Below, one piece after another: positions 26,240 to 35,782 of a stretch of 40,477 nucleotides of DNA (its first letter is position 1; each line of letters begins with the position of its first letter). The notes below the pieces were generated by a model. It saw only the letters and a list, made by a program, of their open reading frames with translations, did no database searches and had not been told where the DNA came from. The stretch is from a bacterium (GTDB taxonomy: Bacteria > Planctomycetota > Phycisphaerae > UBA1845), in assembly GCA_024231775.1 (NCBI GenBank), contig JAAEQG010001106.1, positions 1 through 40,477 on the forward strand, given 5' to 3'. A program made the position numbers and the translations under genes.

Positions 26240-26373
26240 GTCTCGGGGTGGTTCTCGTGTCCCTTGTAGGTTGTTACAGGGCGACTACAATCGCTCCCAG
26301 TGGACTTGGGGGCGGTGCCCGCCCTGTTGCGTCAGCGGTGGGGGTGCCCACCCGGTATTGCGGATGAACGCCG

Positions 26374-28113
26374 ATGGCTGGTCGAAAGTTTCTGGTTACG
26401 GGTGCGTTGCCGTATTCCAACGGGCGGTTGCACGTGGGGCATATTGCGGGGGCGTATCTGCCCTCGGACATCTACGTGCGCTATCTGCGGGCGGTGGGGG
26501 ATGACGTTCGCTATATCTGCGGCAGCGACGATAACGGGGTGGCGGCGCTGAAGAGCGCCCGCGAAGAGGGGATCTCCGTCGAAGAGCTGACCGCCAAGTA
26601 CAATCGGTCTCAGCAGGAGTCCTTCCGGGGGTTGGGCATCCGCTTTGACATCTACGGCGGCACGCATCAGCCCGACTTCGTCGAGATGCACACCAAGATC
26701 AGCCAGGGGTTCTTCCTGAGGATTCACGAGAAGGGCTACTTCACCAAGCGGGCTACCAAGCAGCTCTATGACGCCAAGGTGGGGCAGTTCCTCCCTGATC
26801 GCTTTGTGAAGGGGACCTGCCCGGTCTGCGCCAGCACCAACGCCTTCGGCGACCAGTGCGAGGACTGCGGGCGGCATATGGATGCGCTCGATCTGATCGA
26901 TCCGCTCAGCACCATGAGCGACAGCACCCCGGAAGTACGCGAGACCACCCACTGGTTCCTGCGGCTGGACAAGCTGCAGGGCGAGCTGGCGGAGTGGCTG
27001 CGCTCGAAACAGGACGCGGAGGAATGCGGGGCCCACTGGCGACCGATCGTGCTGAACCAGTCGCTGGGGCGCATCGACGCGGAGGGTCTGCCCGAGCGGG
27101 CGATGACCCGGGACATGAGCTGGGGCGTGCCCGTGCCTCTCGAGGACCCGGACGCCGCCGGAAAGGTGCTCTACGTCTGGTTTGACGCTCCGATCGGTTA
27201 CGTGTCGTTCACCGCGGTGGATTGTGAGCGTCGCGGCGAAGGCTGGGAGGCGTACAAAGAGTATTGGATGAACCCGGAGCGCAAGATCGTCCACTTCATC
27301 GGCGAGGACAACATCGTTTTCCACGCGATCACGTTTCCAGCCATGCTCGCCGCCACGCACGACAGCGGTTCGACCACCGGCGAGGCGGGCGAACATCAGT
27401 TGCCGCACAACGTGGTCTCCAACAGTTTTCTGAACATCAAGTCCGCCGGCAAGGATGAGGAGAAGATCAGCAAGAGTCGCGGGACGGCGATCTGGATCGA
27501 GGACTACCTCAAGACCTTCGACCCGGACCCGCTGCGCTACTACCTGACCGCGATCGCTCCCGAGCAACAGCGGACCGCCTTCGACGTGGACGACTACGTC
27601 AAGCGCAACAACACCGAGCTGATCGCCGCTCTGGGTAACTTCATCAATCGGGCGATGACGTTCACCCACAAGTACTTCGACGGCAAGGTGCCTGCTCCGG
27701 GCGCTCGCCAGGAGATCGACGACGCCCAGCTAGAAGCCTGTCGGTCGGCAGCCGACACGACGGCGGAGCTTTTGGAGCGCTGCCATTTCAAGGCGGCGCT
27801 GTTGGAGGTAATGGAGTTGGCCCGCTCGGGCAACGTGTACTTCGACACCACCGCCCCGTTCCGCACGCGCAAGACGGACATGGACGCCTGCGGGCGGGCG
27901 GTCAACGTGTGTGTGCAGACCGTGCGGACCATGACTACGATCATGGCGCCGTTCCTGCCGTTCGCCGCTCAGAAGTGTCTGGCGATGCTGCGCCTGGACG
28001 AGGAGGCGCTGAAGTGGGCGTCCGCCACCGAGGAACTCGCCGCCGACCACGCCCTGGCCCCAGCCGAGATTCTGTTCAAGAAGCTCGATCCGGACGAGGT
28101 GTTCAGCGACTGA
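26374..28113 (+). CDS. metG: Methionyl-tRNA synthetase
   Basis: 579 residues, class I synthetase charging tRNA-Met. The HIGH motif reads HVGH (20-23), the KMSKS motif KISKS (364-368), and the zinc knuckle has CPVC and CEDC (about 149-168). The anticodon-binding helical domain follows from about 405. The C-terminal EMAP/tRNA-binding domain found in longer forms is absent, so this is the short form. ATG 26374 begins the conserved KFLVTGALPYSNG opening; the Shine-Dalgarno is weak. Upstream is the divergent rsgA with an inverted repeat between. Confidence 0.97.
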   Translation: MAGRKFLVTGALPYSNGRLHVGHIAGAYLPSDIYVRYLRAVGDDVRYICGSDDNGVAALKSAREEGISVEELTAKYNRSQQESFRGLGIRFDIYGGTHQPDFVEMHTKISQGFFLRIHEKGYFTKRATKQLYDAKVGQFLPDRFVKGTCPVCASTNAFGDQCEDCGRHMDALDLIDPLSTMSDSTPEVRETTHWFLRLDKLQGELAEWLRSKQDAEECGAHWRPIVLNQSLGRIDAEGLPERAMTRDMSWGVPVPLEDPDAAGKVLYVWFDAPIGYVSFTAVDCERRGEGWEAYKEYWMNPERKIVHFIGEDNIVFHAITFPAMLAATHDSGSTTGEAGEHQLPHNVVSNSFLNIKSAGKDEEKISKSRGTAIWIEDYLKTFDPDPLRYYLTAIAPEQQRTAFDVDDYVKRNNTELIAALGNFINRAMTFTHKYFDGKVPAPGARQEIDDAQLEACRSAADTTAELLERCHFKAALLEVMELARSGNVYFDTTAPFRTRKTDMDACGRAVNVCVQTVRTMTTIMAPFLPFAAQKCLAMLRLDEEALKWASATEELAADHALAPAEILFKKLDPDEVFSD

Positions 28114-28214
28114 GGAATCACGTCATCGCGTAGTGAAAGCGCCGCGGGTCTGCGCGGATGCAGATGGGACGGACTCCTGCCGTCTTCATGAAGGCGGTTG
28201 CAGTTTCGTCAGGT

Positions 28215-28240
28215 CCGCTCCCTCACGGTCGCGGCTCGGT
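28215..28240. repeat. Short GC-rich motif, candidate dispersed repeat
   Basis: CCGCTCCCTCACGGTCGCGG followed by CTCGGT sits in the gap between the ends of metG and arsC. It looks like a short repeat unit scattered in planctomycete intergenic DNA, from memory only; only one copy occurs here. The rest of 28114-28255 shows nothing else. Confidence 0.3.
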
Positions 28241-28255
28241 GGGGTCTTCTGTGCG

Positions 28256-28732
28256 CTACGCCTCGGCGATGCGGTCGAGTTGGGCCTTCAACTCGGCGGG
28301 GCTTCCCTTGTCGAAGTCGATCCGGACCAGGGCTTCGATCTTCGTGCGCAGACGCGAGAACACTGCCAGGGCGTACTGCATCTGCTCCTCTTCGCTGCCT
28401 GGGTGGAATGAAGGATCGGGCAGCGGCCAATGGGCGCTCAGGGGTGCTCCGGGCCAGGTGGGGCAGGTCTCCTGGGCGGCGGCGTCGCAGACGGTGATGA
28501 CTACGTCCACCGACGCGTCCGCGAAATCGTCCCAACTCTTGGAGTGCTGATTCTCGATTGGCACACCCCACTCCTCGCCTGCGGCATGCACCAGAGGATG
28601 CACGTAGCCGGCGGGGAATGAACCGGCGGAGAGGGCCTCAAAACGCTCCGCGTCGAGATGCCGCAGCAGGGCTTCGGCCATCTGCGACCGACAGCAGTTC
28701 CCCGTACAGAGAAAGAGCACCCTCTTCTTCAC
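28256..28732 (-). CDS. arsC: Arsenate reductase, thioredoxin-coupled (low-MW phosphatase fold)
   Basis: 158 residues. The phosphate-binding loop C-T-G-N-C-C-R-S near residue 10 and the following pair of cysteines in VCDAAAQETCP match the three-cysteine relay of Bacillus-type ArsC, which reduces arsenate to arsenite using thioredoxin. The alternative, a low-molecular-weight tyrosine phosphatase, lacks those two extra cysteines. The start is GTG 28732, chosen because GGGGAGG lies seven bases upstream; the frame extends to 29194 without support. There is no arsenite pump or ArsR gene beside it, so it is an orphan arsenic gene. Confidence 0.9.
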   Translation of the reverse strand: MKKRVLFLCTGNCCRSQMAEALLRHLDAERFEALSAGSFPAGYVHPLVHAAGEEWGVPIENQHSKSWDDFADASVDVVITVCDAAAQETCPTWPGAPLSAHWPLPDPSFHPGSEEEQMQYALAVFSRLRTKIEALVRIDFDKGSPAELKAQLDRIAEA

Positions 28733-28885
28733 GAAACCACCTCCCCGCGTATTCAGGCCTGCATCGGTGTCTCTGCAAGCCGCTCGAAACGCTCCTCTTG
28801 ATTCACCGCGAGCAGAGCCATACCTTACAGCGTTGATCCGGGTGGGGGTAGCCTGCCGGACCCTGGAGCTGTGGGAGGTTGGGGT

Positions 28886-29374
28886 ATGAACGCTGGATGG
28901 CGCGTGGGCATCGGATACGACATTCACCGGCTGGTGGACGGTCGCCCGTTGGTGCTGGGTGGGGTCCGAATCGACTGGCCGCAGGGGCTTCTCGGGCACA
29001 GCGACGGCGATGCGGTGCTGCACGCGGTGGCGGACGCTCTGCTCGGGGCGGCCGCCCTCCCGGACCTGGGCGATCTCTTTCCCGACACCGACCCAGCCTA
29101 CCAGGGCGCGGACAGCCGGGCGCTCCTGGCGGAGGTGGTTAGTAAGGTCGCTGCTGCGGGGTATCGACCGCAGAATATCGACTGCATCGTTCACGCCGAA
29201 CGGCCGAAGCTGAGTGAGTTCAAAGAGCCGATCGCCCGGTCAATTGCCGCGATCCTCGAACTCGACCCCGGGGCGGTGAACGTCAAAGCCAAGACCAACG
29301 AGGGCCTGGGGCCGCTGGGATCGGCGGAGGGTATCGCTTGTACGGTCGTGGCCTTGTTACGGACTGACGACTGA
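28886..29374 (+). CDS. ispF: 2-C-methyl-D-erythritol 2,4-cyclodiphosphate synthase
   Basis: 162 residues, MEP pathway. Closes the cyclodiphosphate of CDP-ME phosphate, giving a precursor of IPP and DMAPP. The metal ligands are visible: GYDIHRL (Asp, His) and HSDGDAVLHAVADALLG (His). The end GPLGSAEGIACTVVALL matches the family. ATG 28886 is preferred to GTG 28871 because GGGAGG lies seven bases before it. It is followed after 101 bases by cysS, a neighbour pairing seen in other bacteria. Confidence 0.96.
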   Translation: MNAGWRVGIGYDIHRLVDGRPLVLGGVRIDWPQGLLGHSDGDAVLHAVADALLGAAALPDLGDLFPDTDPAYQGADSRALLAEVVSKVAAAGYRPQNIDCIVHAERPKLSEFKEPIARSIAAILELDPGAVNVKAKTNEGLGPLGSAEGIACTVVALLRTDD

Positions 29375-29475
29375 TTAACTGACTGTTCCGGATTGTATCC
29401 GTCCCCCATCCGGTGATCCGCCGAGGTGGGTAACCAGGATGGGGTACCCAACGCTGATAGCTGAGAGCTCTACCC

Positions 29476-30993
29476 ATGTCGATTCGCGTCTACAACACAC
29501 TAACCAACCAGAAGGAAGCCTTCGAACCGTTCACCCCGGGCAAAGTGGGGATGTACGTTTGCGGCCCGACGGTCTACAAGAATAGCCACATCGGACACGC
29601 GGTGGGTCCGGTGATCTTCGATGCGATCAAGCGCTACCTGACCTTCCGCGGTTTCGAGGTCACCTACGTAATCAACATCACCGACGTGGAAGACAAGATC
29701 ATCGCCGAGTCGCTCAGCCGAGGGCGGGGTCCGTTCGATCTGGCGGAGGAGATCACCGAGAACTACCTCCAGGCGATGGAACGGCTCGATGTGCGGGAGG
29801 GCATCGACGAGATCCCCCGGGTCTCCACCCACATGGTGGAGATCATCAAGCTGATCGAACGGATCATCGAGCGCGGATTCGCTTATGAGGCTGAGGGTGA
29901 TGTCTACTTCGACGTGGCTAAGGACCGCGATTACGGCAAGCTTTCTAATCGCATCGCCGACGAGCAGTCCGGGCAGCGTGAGCTGGGTTCCGGCCCCAAG
30001 CGCAACTCCGGCGACTTCGCCCTGTGGAAGGCGGCTAAGCCGGATGAGCCCGAAGAGGTGAAGTTCGATTCTCCGTGGGGTAAGGGGCGCCCAGGGTGGC
30101 ACATCGAATGCTCAGCGATGAGCATGCGTTACCTGGGCGAGTCGTTCGACATCCACGGCGGGGGGATGGACCTGATCTTCCCCCATCACGAGAACGAGAT
30201 CGCCCAGGCGGAGTGCGGTACGGGCAAACCGTTCGCCAAGTACTGGATGCACAATGGGCTGACCCGCTTCAACACCAAGAAGATCAGCAAGTCGGACGCG
30301 GAGATGGCTGAGGCGTTGGAGAAGATGATGCTCAACCCGCTGCTGGAAAAGTATGGCGGCGAGCTGCTGCGCTTCTTCATCCTCAGCACGCACTACCGCC
30401 GGCCGATCGACTTCTCCGACGAGGAACTCGAAGCCAAGAAGAAGGGGCTGGCGACGTTCCACCGCCTGTTCGAGCGCGTCGAACGGGTCTCGGGGCAGAG
30501 TCCCTACGAGGGGGCTGAGGCCAAGATGGACCGGCTGGCGTCTCTTGCGGCAGCGTCCCCGCCGGCCAAGGAACTGGTCGACGGGGTCAGTGAGGATCGC
30601 GACCGATACTTGCAGGCGATGGACGACGACTTCAATACGGCGGCAGCTGCGGCGGCGTTGTTCGATCTGTCGGGTCGGATCAACCGCCACATCGACACGC
30701 AGAAACTCGAAACCGACCGCGACGAGCATCAAAGCAGTGTTGCCCTGGAAGCCACCCGCCAGCTACTGGCCCTGGGACGCCTGATCGGTCTGTTCCTCCG
30801 CCCGCCCGCGGCGACGGCGGGCGCCGACACCGCTCTGCTCGACGAGGTGATGCAGGTGCTCATCGAGGTGCGGGCTCACAGCCGTAAGTGCAAGGACTTC
30901 ACCACCGCGGACCTGATCCGCGATCGCCTTGGCGGTTTGAAGCTGACGCTGGAAGACCGCCCCGATGGTACCTTCTGGCGCCGCGAGGGCTGA
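29476..30993 (+). CDS. cysS: Cysteinyl-tRNA synthetase
   Basis: 505 residues. Class I synthetase charging tRNA-Cys. CGPTVYKNSHIGH (C29, HIGH 38-41), the zinc-site segments WHIECSAMS and HHENEIAQAE, and KISKS (269-273) are all present. The helical C-terminal anticodon domain follows from about 330. ATG 29476 is taken from the conserved opening; GAGAG lies upstream. ispF precedes it and pepP follows after 53 bases, so it may share transcripts with both. Confidence 0.97.
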   Translation: MSIRVYNTLTNQKEAFEPFTPGKVGMYVCGPTVYKNSHIGHAVGPVIFDAIKRYLTFRGFEVTYVINITDVEDKIIAESLSRGRGPFDLAEEITENYLQAMERLDVREGIDEIPRVSTHMVEIIKLIERIIERGFAYEAEGDVYFDVAKDRDYGKLSNRIADEQSGQRELGSGPKRNSGDFALWKAAKPDEPEEVKFDSPWGKGRPGWHIECSAMSMRYLGESFDIHGGGMDLIFPHHENEIAQAECGTGKPFAKYWMHNGLTRFNTKKISKSDAEMAEALEKMMLNPLLEKYGGELLRFFILSTHYRRPIDFSDEELEAKKKGLATFHRLFERVERVSGQSPYEGAEAKMDRLASLAAASPPAKELVDGVSEDRDRYLQAMDDDFNTAAAAAALFDLSGRINRHIDTQKLETDRDEHQSSVALEATRQLLALGRLIGLFLRPPAATAGADTALLDEVMQVLIEVRAHSRKCKDFTTADLIRDRLGGLKLTLEDRPDGTFWRREG

Positions 30994-31046
30994 TTCTTTG
31001 ACAAGCACGCCGATCGCATCCAAGATGTCGCCACAAGGAGTAACCG

Positions 31047-32156
31047 ATGGCTAAGCGACCTAAGACCGGACCGCGACCGTTCATCCAGGCTCGAATCGAG
31101 GGTTGTCGTGCGGTGATGGCCGAGCGCGGCGTCGATGCCTTTCTGATCACTGGTCGGATGGATCATTACTACCTTACCGGCTTCTCGGGAGAGGATTCGG
31201 CGGTGCTGATTACGCGTCGTGGGGTACACGTGATCACCGATCGGCGTTTCGAGACGAGCAGCGCAGCCGAGGTCGGATGGGCTCGGCGCCACTTTCGCAA
31301 GGTCCTGCTCCCCGAGGAGGTGGGGAACGTCTGCCGCAAGCTCAAGCTGGCCAAGCTGCACATCCAGCCTGGGGCGGTGACCGTGGCGGACCACGCCGAG
31401 TTTCGCAAGTCCGCCAAGCCGACCCGGCTGGCGAACGCTCCGGACATCCTCGGACAGCTTCGGCGGTTCAAGGACCGCGACGAGCTCAGCGTTATCAAGC
31501 GGGCGATCAAGGTTGCGGAAGATGCGTTCAAGGCCACCCGAAGATCGATCCGGGTGGGACAGACCGAGCGGGAGATGGCGGCGCGGTTGGAATACGAGAT
31601 GGCCAAGCGGGGTTCATCCGGCTGTGCGTTCCCCTCCATAGTGGCTGAAGGCCCCAACGCTGCCCTACCTCACGCGGTGCCCGGTTCGCGCAAGGTAAGG
31701 AAGGGCAGCGCTATCCTCTTTGACTGGGGCGCCACCGTCGACTTCTACTGTAGCGACTTGACCCGCATGGTCTTCGTCGGTAGCATCCCGCCCAAGATCC
31801 GTAGGATCTACGGGATCGTTCTGGAGGCGCAGGAGAAGGCGATCGAGGCGGTCAAACCCGGTGAACGCATGTGCGACGTGGACGCGGTCGCCCGCCGGTA
31901 TATCAAGAAGCACGGCTTCGGGAAGTTCTTCGGGCATGGTCTGGGCCACGGGATGGGGCTGGACGTGCATGAGCCTCCGCGATTGTCCTGGATGTCTGAG
32001 GAGAAGCTCGCCCCAGGGATGGTCGTAACGGTCGAACCGGGCATCTATCTGCCCGGTGTCGGAGGGGTGCGGATCGAGGATGACGTGGTGGTGACGGAGC
32101 GGGCGTGCAAGGTGCTTTCGTCCGTGTCCAAGGATCTCCAAGAGTCGGTGGTTTAG
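31047..32156 (+). CDS. pepP: Xaa-Pro aminopeptidase (M24B)
   Basis: 369 residues. Removes N-terminal residues that precede proline. Creatinase-like N-terminal domain (about 1-150), then the pita-bread M24 fold with the five dinuclear metal ligands: Asp in LFDWGA, Asp in CSDLTR, His in GHGLGHGMG, Glu in VTVEPGIY and Glu in VRIEDDVVV. It is close to short PepQ/YpdF-like enzymes. The start ATG 31047 follows AAGGAG at seven bases. accB begins 63 bases after its stop. Confidence 0.92.
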   Translation: MAKRPKTGPRPFIQARIEGCRAVMAERGVDAFLITGRMDHYYLTGFSGEDSAVLITRRGVHVITDRRFETSSAAEVGWARRHFRKVLLPEEVGNVCRKLKLAKLHIQPGAVTVADHAEFRKSAKPTRLANAPDILGQLRRFKDRDELSVIKRAIKVAEDAFKATRRSIRVGQTEREMAARLEYEMAKRGSSGCAFPSIVAEGPNAALPHAVPGSRKVRKGSAILFDWGATVDFYCSDLTRMVFVGSIPPKIRRIYGIVLEAQEKAIEAVKPGERMCDVDAVARRYIKKHGFGKFFGHGLGHGMGLDVHEPPRLSWMSEEKLAPGMVVTVEPGIYLPGVGGVRIEDDVVVTERACKVLSSVSKDLQESVV

Positions 32157-32219
32157 CTTTTCGCGAATCAGGCCCGGAGACGATGATGTCGAGGGCCGGT
32201 TCATCATTGGAGACCGAAG

Positions 32220-32696
32220 TTGGTCGAAGTGGAAGTGATCAAGCGCTTGGTCGAGCTGATGGTCGAGAACGACTTGGCTGAAGTCTCGATCCGCGATGGT
32301 GAAGAAGAGATATCGCTGAAGAAGGCCCAGGCGGCGAACGCCCCGGGGCCGTATCTGCAAGCCCCAATGATGCCGCCTCCGGCGGTCGGCGTTCCGGCTC
32401 CTGCGGCGCCTTTGGCGCCGCCGCCCGCACGCGAGGAGGAAGATACGGACTCCGGTCTCGTGGCAGTGCCCTCGCCAATGGTGGGCACGTTCTACGCCGC
32501 CCCCGATCCCTCCTCGCCACCCTTTGTCAAGGCGGGCGACAGTGTGAGCCCGGAATCGGTGGTCTGCATCATTGAAGCCATGAAGGTCTTCAACGAGATC
32601 AAGGCGGGGGTCTCGGGCGTCGTCGAGCAGGTGCTCGTCGCCAACGAGACGGCTGTGGAGTTCGATCAGCCGCTGTTCAAGGTGCGCCCGGCGTAA
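32220..32696 (+). CDS. accB: Biotin carboxyl carrier protein of acetyl-CoA carboxylase
   Basis: 158 residues. A short helical N terminus, a Pro/Ala-rich hinge (about 40-80), and the biotinyl domain ending ESVVCIIEAMKVFNEIKAG, with the biotin attached to K122. It ferries carboxybiotin from AccC to the transferase subunits (accA and accD are not in the window). The start is TTG 32220 with GGAG seven bases upstream; no ATG is available. The order pepP-accB-accC is common. Confidence 0.95.
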   Translation: MVEVEVIKRLVELMVENDLAEVSIRDGEEEISLKKAQAANAPGPYLQAPMMPPPAVGVPAPAAPLAPPPAREEEDTDSGLVAVPSPMVGTFYAAPDPSSPPFVKAGDSVSPESVVCIIEAMKVFNEIKAGVSGVVEQVLVANETAVEFDQPLFKVRPA

Positions 32697-32813
32697 GTCC
32701 TCCGCACCGCCCGGACTTTCGGGCGCGGGGGGGGGTGACTGCGGGAGTCGAGCCCGCGTGGCGTTTCCGACGCACTTTGACTTTCAGCGGCGTATCCATA
32801 CCGACAGGTGGCC

Positions 32814-34157
32814 ATGTTCAAACGAATCCTCATCGCCAATCGGGGTGAAATCGCCTTGCGGGTGATCCGCTCGTGTCGCGAGATGGACATCGAGGTGGTC
32901 TGCGTGTTCTCCAAGGAGGACCGCGGTGCTGAGTATCTCAGGCTCGCCGATCGCTCGGTGTGCATCGGGCCGGCCGTTCCGGCGGAGAGCTACCTGCGCA
33001 GCGACCGCATCATCGCCGCGGCGGAGATGACCGCAGCGGACGCGATCCATCCCGGTTATGGGTTCCTGGCAGAGAATGCCCAGTTCGCGGACCAGTGTCG
33101 CGAGTGCAACATCGAGTTCATCGGTCCCAGCGCCGAAGCCATGCGCCAGCTCGGGGACAAGGCGATGGCCCGGACGATCGCGAAGAAGGCCAAGGTGCAG
33201 ACCGTCCCGGGCAGCGAGGGAGTGCTGGAGTCGAACGAGGAAGCCTACGCCCTCGCGGAGAAGATCGGGTACCCGGTGATGGTTAAAGCCTCCGCCGGTG
33301 GGGGGGGGCGAGGTCTGCGCATTGCTCGCCACCAGGAAGAACTGGAGAGGACCCTGTCTCAAGCCCGGCAGGAAGCCAAGAACGCCTTCAACGATGACGC
33401 GCTCTATCTCGAGAAGTTCATCGAGCATCCCCGCCACGTCGAGGTGCAGATCCTCGGGGATACGCACGGGAAGGTGGTCCACCTGTTCGAGCGCGACTGC
33501 ACCGTGCAGCGTCGCTATCAGAAGCTGATCGAGGAATCGCCCTCACCCGGTATCGAGAACCGCACGCGGAACGATCTGTGCAAGGCTTCGGTGCGCTTGG
33601 CCCAGGCAGCCGGGTACTCCAGCGCGGGCACGTTCGAGTTCGTCGTGGATCGCAAGGGCAAGCCATACTTCATCGAAGCCAACACTCGCATCCAGGTGGA
33701 GCATCCCGTTACCGAGATGATTACCGGCATCGATCTGATCAAGGCTCAGATCCGGATCGCCGCCGGAGAGAAGCTGCCCTTCACCCAGCGGGACATCAAG
33801 CGTAATGGTGCCGCTATCGAATGTCGGATCAACGCGGAAGATCCGGAGAACGGGTTCCGCCCCTGTGCGGGCTTGATTAAGCGTTTTCGTCCTCCGGGCG
33901 GGTTTGGGGTACGCGTGGATTCTCACGTCCACGATGGGCACCGGATATCCCCGCGGTATGACTCGCTGATCGGCAAGCTGATCGTGCATCGCCCGAACCG
34001 GGACGAGGCGATCGAGTGTATGCGGCGTTGTCTCGATGAGTTCACGGTCGAACCGGTCAAGACGACCATCGGACTCTACAAGGAAATCTTCCGCAACAAG
34101 GACTTCATCTCCGGAAAGTTCGACACCGGATTCATCGAACACAACTTCCCGTATTGA
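32814..34157 (+). CDS. accC: Biotin carboxylase subunit of acetyl-CoA carboxylase
   Basis: 447 residues. Carboxylates biotin on AccB with ATP and bicarbonate, the first step of fatty-acid synthesis. The opening [19 protein letters not shown], the ATP-grasp glycine loop GGGGRGLR (coded with a run of nine G), [14 protein letters not shown] and the [14 protein letters not shown] motif identify it. ATG 32814 is favoured over GTG 32808 because the family opens there and AGG lies five bases before. The 117-base gap after accB is GC-rich, holds a run of nine G and a weak hairpin (GCGGG/CCCGC), and has no gene. Confidence 0.97.
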   Translation: MFKRILIANRGEIALRVIRSCREMDIEVVCVFSKEDRGAEYLRLADRSVCIGPAVPAESYLRSDRIIAAAEMTAADAIHPGYGFLAENAQFADQCRECNIEFIGPSAEAMRQLGDKAMARTIAKKAKVQTVPGSEGVLESNEEAYALAEKIGYPVMVKASAGGGGRGLRIARHQEELERTLSQARQEAKNAFNDDALYLEKFIEHPRHVEVQILGDTHGKVVHLFERDCTVQRRYQKLIEESPSPGIENRTRNDLCKASVRLAQAAGYSSAGTFEFVVDRKGKPYFIEANTRIQVEHPVTEMITGIDLIKAQIRIAAGEKLPFTQRDIKRNGAAIECRINAEDPENGFRPCAGLIKRFRPPGGFGVRVDSHVHDGHRISPRYDSLIGKLIVHRPNRDEAIECMRRCLDEFTVEPVKTTIGLYKEIFRNKDFISGKFDTGFIEHNFPY

Positions 34158-34194
34158 GCGCGGTGCGTTCAGCCTCGCTCGAGTACCGCCGAGA

Positions 34195-35697
34195 CTATGG
34201 CGGTGGGCCGTTCGTTCCCGTCTCTGAGACCCCCGCGTACCCCAGCGATCCAAGACGCTTGATCACGTCGGCCTGTCCGGATCCGCCGCCGAACAATCGG
34301 GCGTCGTCCACGAATCCACTCACGCGGCGCAACTCGGCAAGTAGACGCTCGACCTGAGGGTGAGATGGGGCGTAGAGGTTGTTAAGCTCGTGCGGGTCTT
34401 GGCGCAGATCGTAAAGCTCGCTGCCGGCCGGTTGGTCTGGTCGGTAGATCAGCTTCCAATCCTGGTCGGATACGCTGTGCAAGATACGATCGTGAGGGCG
34501 AACCCGAACCATGCCCGCGGTAAGGTCGTACCCGTTCAGGGCGTCGGCGTACGCCAGTCGCGGAGCTTCGGAACGGCCGGCGATCAGTCCGCGCAGGGAG
34601 GCGCCGTCGAACTCGCCCGTCCCGGTGACGCCCAGGTAATCCAACACCGTGGGCAGGATGTCGATCGTCCGGACCGTGGCACCGATCACCCCGCCTTCCG
34701 GGCTACCCGGAACCCGTACGATCAGCGGTACACGGATCTGTTCCTGATAGAGCAGGCGATGCCGCCACCATCCGTGATGGGCCAAGCCGGAAACCAGCCC
34801 TTCCCCGTGGTCGGCTACTACTACGATGAGGGTCCTGTCGTAGAGTCCGCTCGTCCGCAGGAACTCGAGCAAACGTCCCAGGTTGGCATCAACGAAGGCT
34901 AGCTCTGCGTCGTATGTCGCCGATAGGCGGTCCTCCTTCGTGGGACCAGTGGGGCGGAAACGAGCCAGGTACTCCGGCGGAGGCAGTTCCGTGGTGTCGT
35001 GAGGATCCCAATAGTGTACCCACATGGCAAAGGGACGGTTGGCCTTCTGCTCTAGCCAGGCGATCGCCTGATCGGTGGTGGCATCGCTGCGCCGCTGGTT
35101 GACGGTCATGTCCCAGCCGAACACGCCGTGGGAATCTGATCTGATCTGATCAGCCCTGGTGTCGCGACACCCGCTGTCATAGACCGCGAATCCACGGTCC
35201 AGCCCGAAGAGCTCCGCCACGGTGAACGAGCTGAGGTACGCCGCCGTGTGCCAGCCCCTCTCCGCCAGGAGCGTCGCCATGGTCGGGACCGAGTCCGACA
35301 CGCGGTAACCACGCTCCGCGTACAGCACGCGCGCCCCATGCCCGGGCGGGTTCAGCCCCGTGAGGATCGACGCGTGCGAGACCGGGGTCACCGCCGCCTG
35401 GGCGATTGCGTTGTCAAAGCGATACCCCTCCGCGGCGAGCGCGTCCAGGTTCGGGCTGGTTGCGCGTGGACAGCCATAGCATCCCAGGCGTTCGCGGCGG
35501 GTGGTGTCCAACGTGATCAGCAGAACATTCCAGCGGTCCTCCGCTTCGGAAACCCCCTGCTCGCGCTCCGGGCAACCGGAGGATGCTCCGGCGGCCAGTA
35601 TCAGCAGCCAGAGCCAGCGGGCATGCCGCGATCGGCTGCAAGGGGTTTGGGTAACATGCTTCATTCGGCGACGCCGCATCGGTGCGCTCAGGGACAT
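34195..35697 (-). CDS. Sulfatase-like (alkaline-phosphatase superfamily) lipoprotein, Thr-type
   Basis: 500 residues. A hydrophobic leader ends in ASSGC (C42), a weak lipobox. The domain has LLITLDTTRRERLGCYG (metal Asp 64), VTPVSHASILTG, and DHGEGL, which are the metal and nucleophile segments of the sulfatase/phosphodiesterase fold. Where classic sulfatases have Cys or Ser in C/S-x-P-x-R (converted to formylglycine), this protein has Thr (T104) and His in place of Arg, so the usual sulfatase chemistry is unlikely; a Thr-nucleophile phosphodiesterase or phosphotransferase, as in LtaS-like enzymes, is the better guess. It ends LGSLGYAGVS, like its neighbour. ATG 35697 has no clear Shine-Dalgarno; ATGs at 35679 and 35664 are alternatives. 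Probably in the envelope. Confidence 0.85.
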   Translation of the reverse strand: MSLSAPMRRRRMKHVTQTPCSRSRHARWLWLLILAAGASSGCPEREQGVSEAEDRWNVLLITLDTTRRERLGCYGCPRATSPNLDALAAEGYRFDNAIAQAAVTPVSHASILTGLNPPGHGARVLYAERGYRVSDSVPTMATLLAERGWHTAAYLSSFTVAELFGLDRGFAVYDSGCRDTRADQIRSDSHGVFGWDMTVNQRRSDATTDQAIAWLEQKANRPFAMWVHYWDPHDTTELPPPEYLARFRPTGPTKEDRLSATYDAELAFVDANLGRLLEFLRTSGLYDRTLIVVVADHGEGLVSGLAHHGWWRHRLLYQEQIRVPLIVRVPGSPEGGVIGATVRTIDILPTVLDYLGVTGTGEFDGASLRGLIAGRSEAPRLAYADALNGYDLTAGMVRVRPHDRILHSVSDQDWKLIYRPDQPAGSELYDLRQDPHELNNLYAPSHPQVERLLAELRRVSGFVDDARLFGGGSGQADVIKRLGSLGYAGVSETGTNGPPP

Positions 35698-35782
35698 TAC
35701 TACGGCGGATCATAGTCCCACGTCGCGCGAGCGTCTATCAGCCAACCCGAGGGTTGCGGAGCGGTGGGGGCGTACCACGGTC

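Noticed and set aside
26332-27669. A 445-codon open frame on the minus strand
   Set aside because: It is antisense to metG and its translation has no family features.
28733-29194. An extension of arsC by 154 codons upstream
   Set aside because: The ribosome site and the family start both point to GTG 28732; the extension runs opposite to ispF.
34185-34204. ACCGCC/GGCGGT stem between accC and the sulfatase-like gene
   Set aside because: The stem overlaps the last codons of the sulfatase-like gene and has no T-run on either strand.
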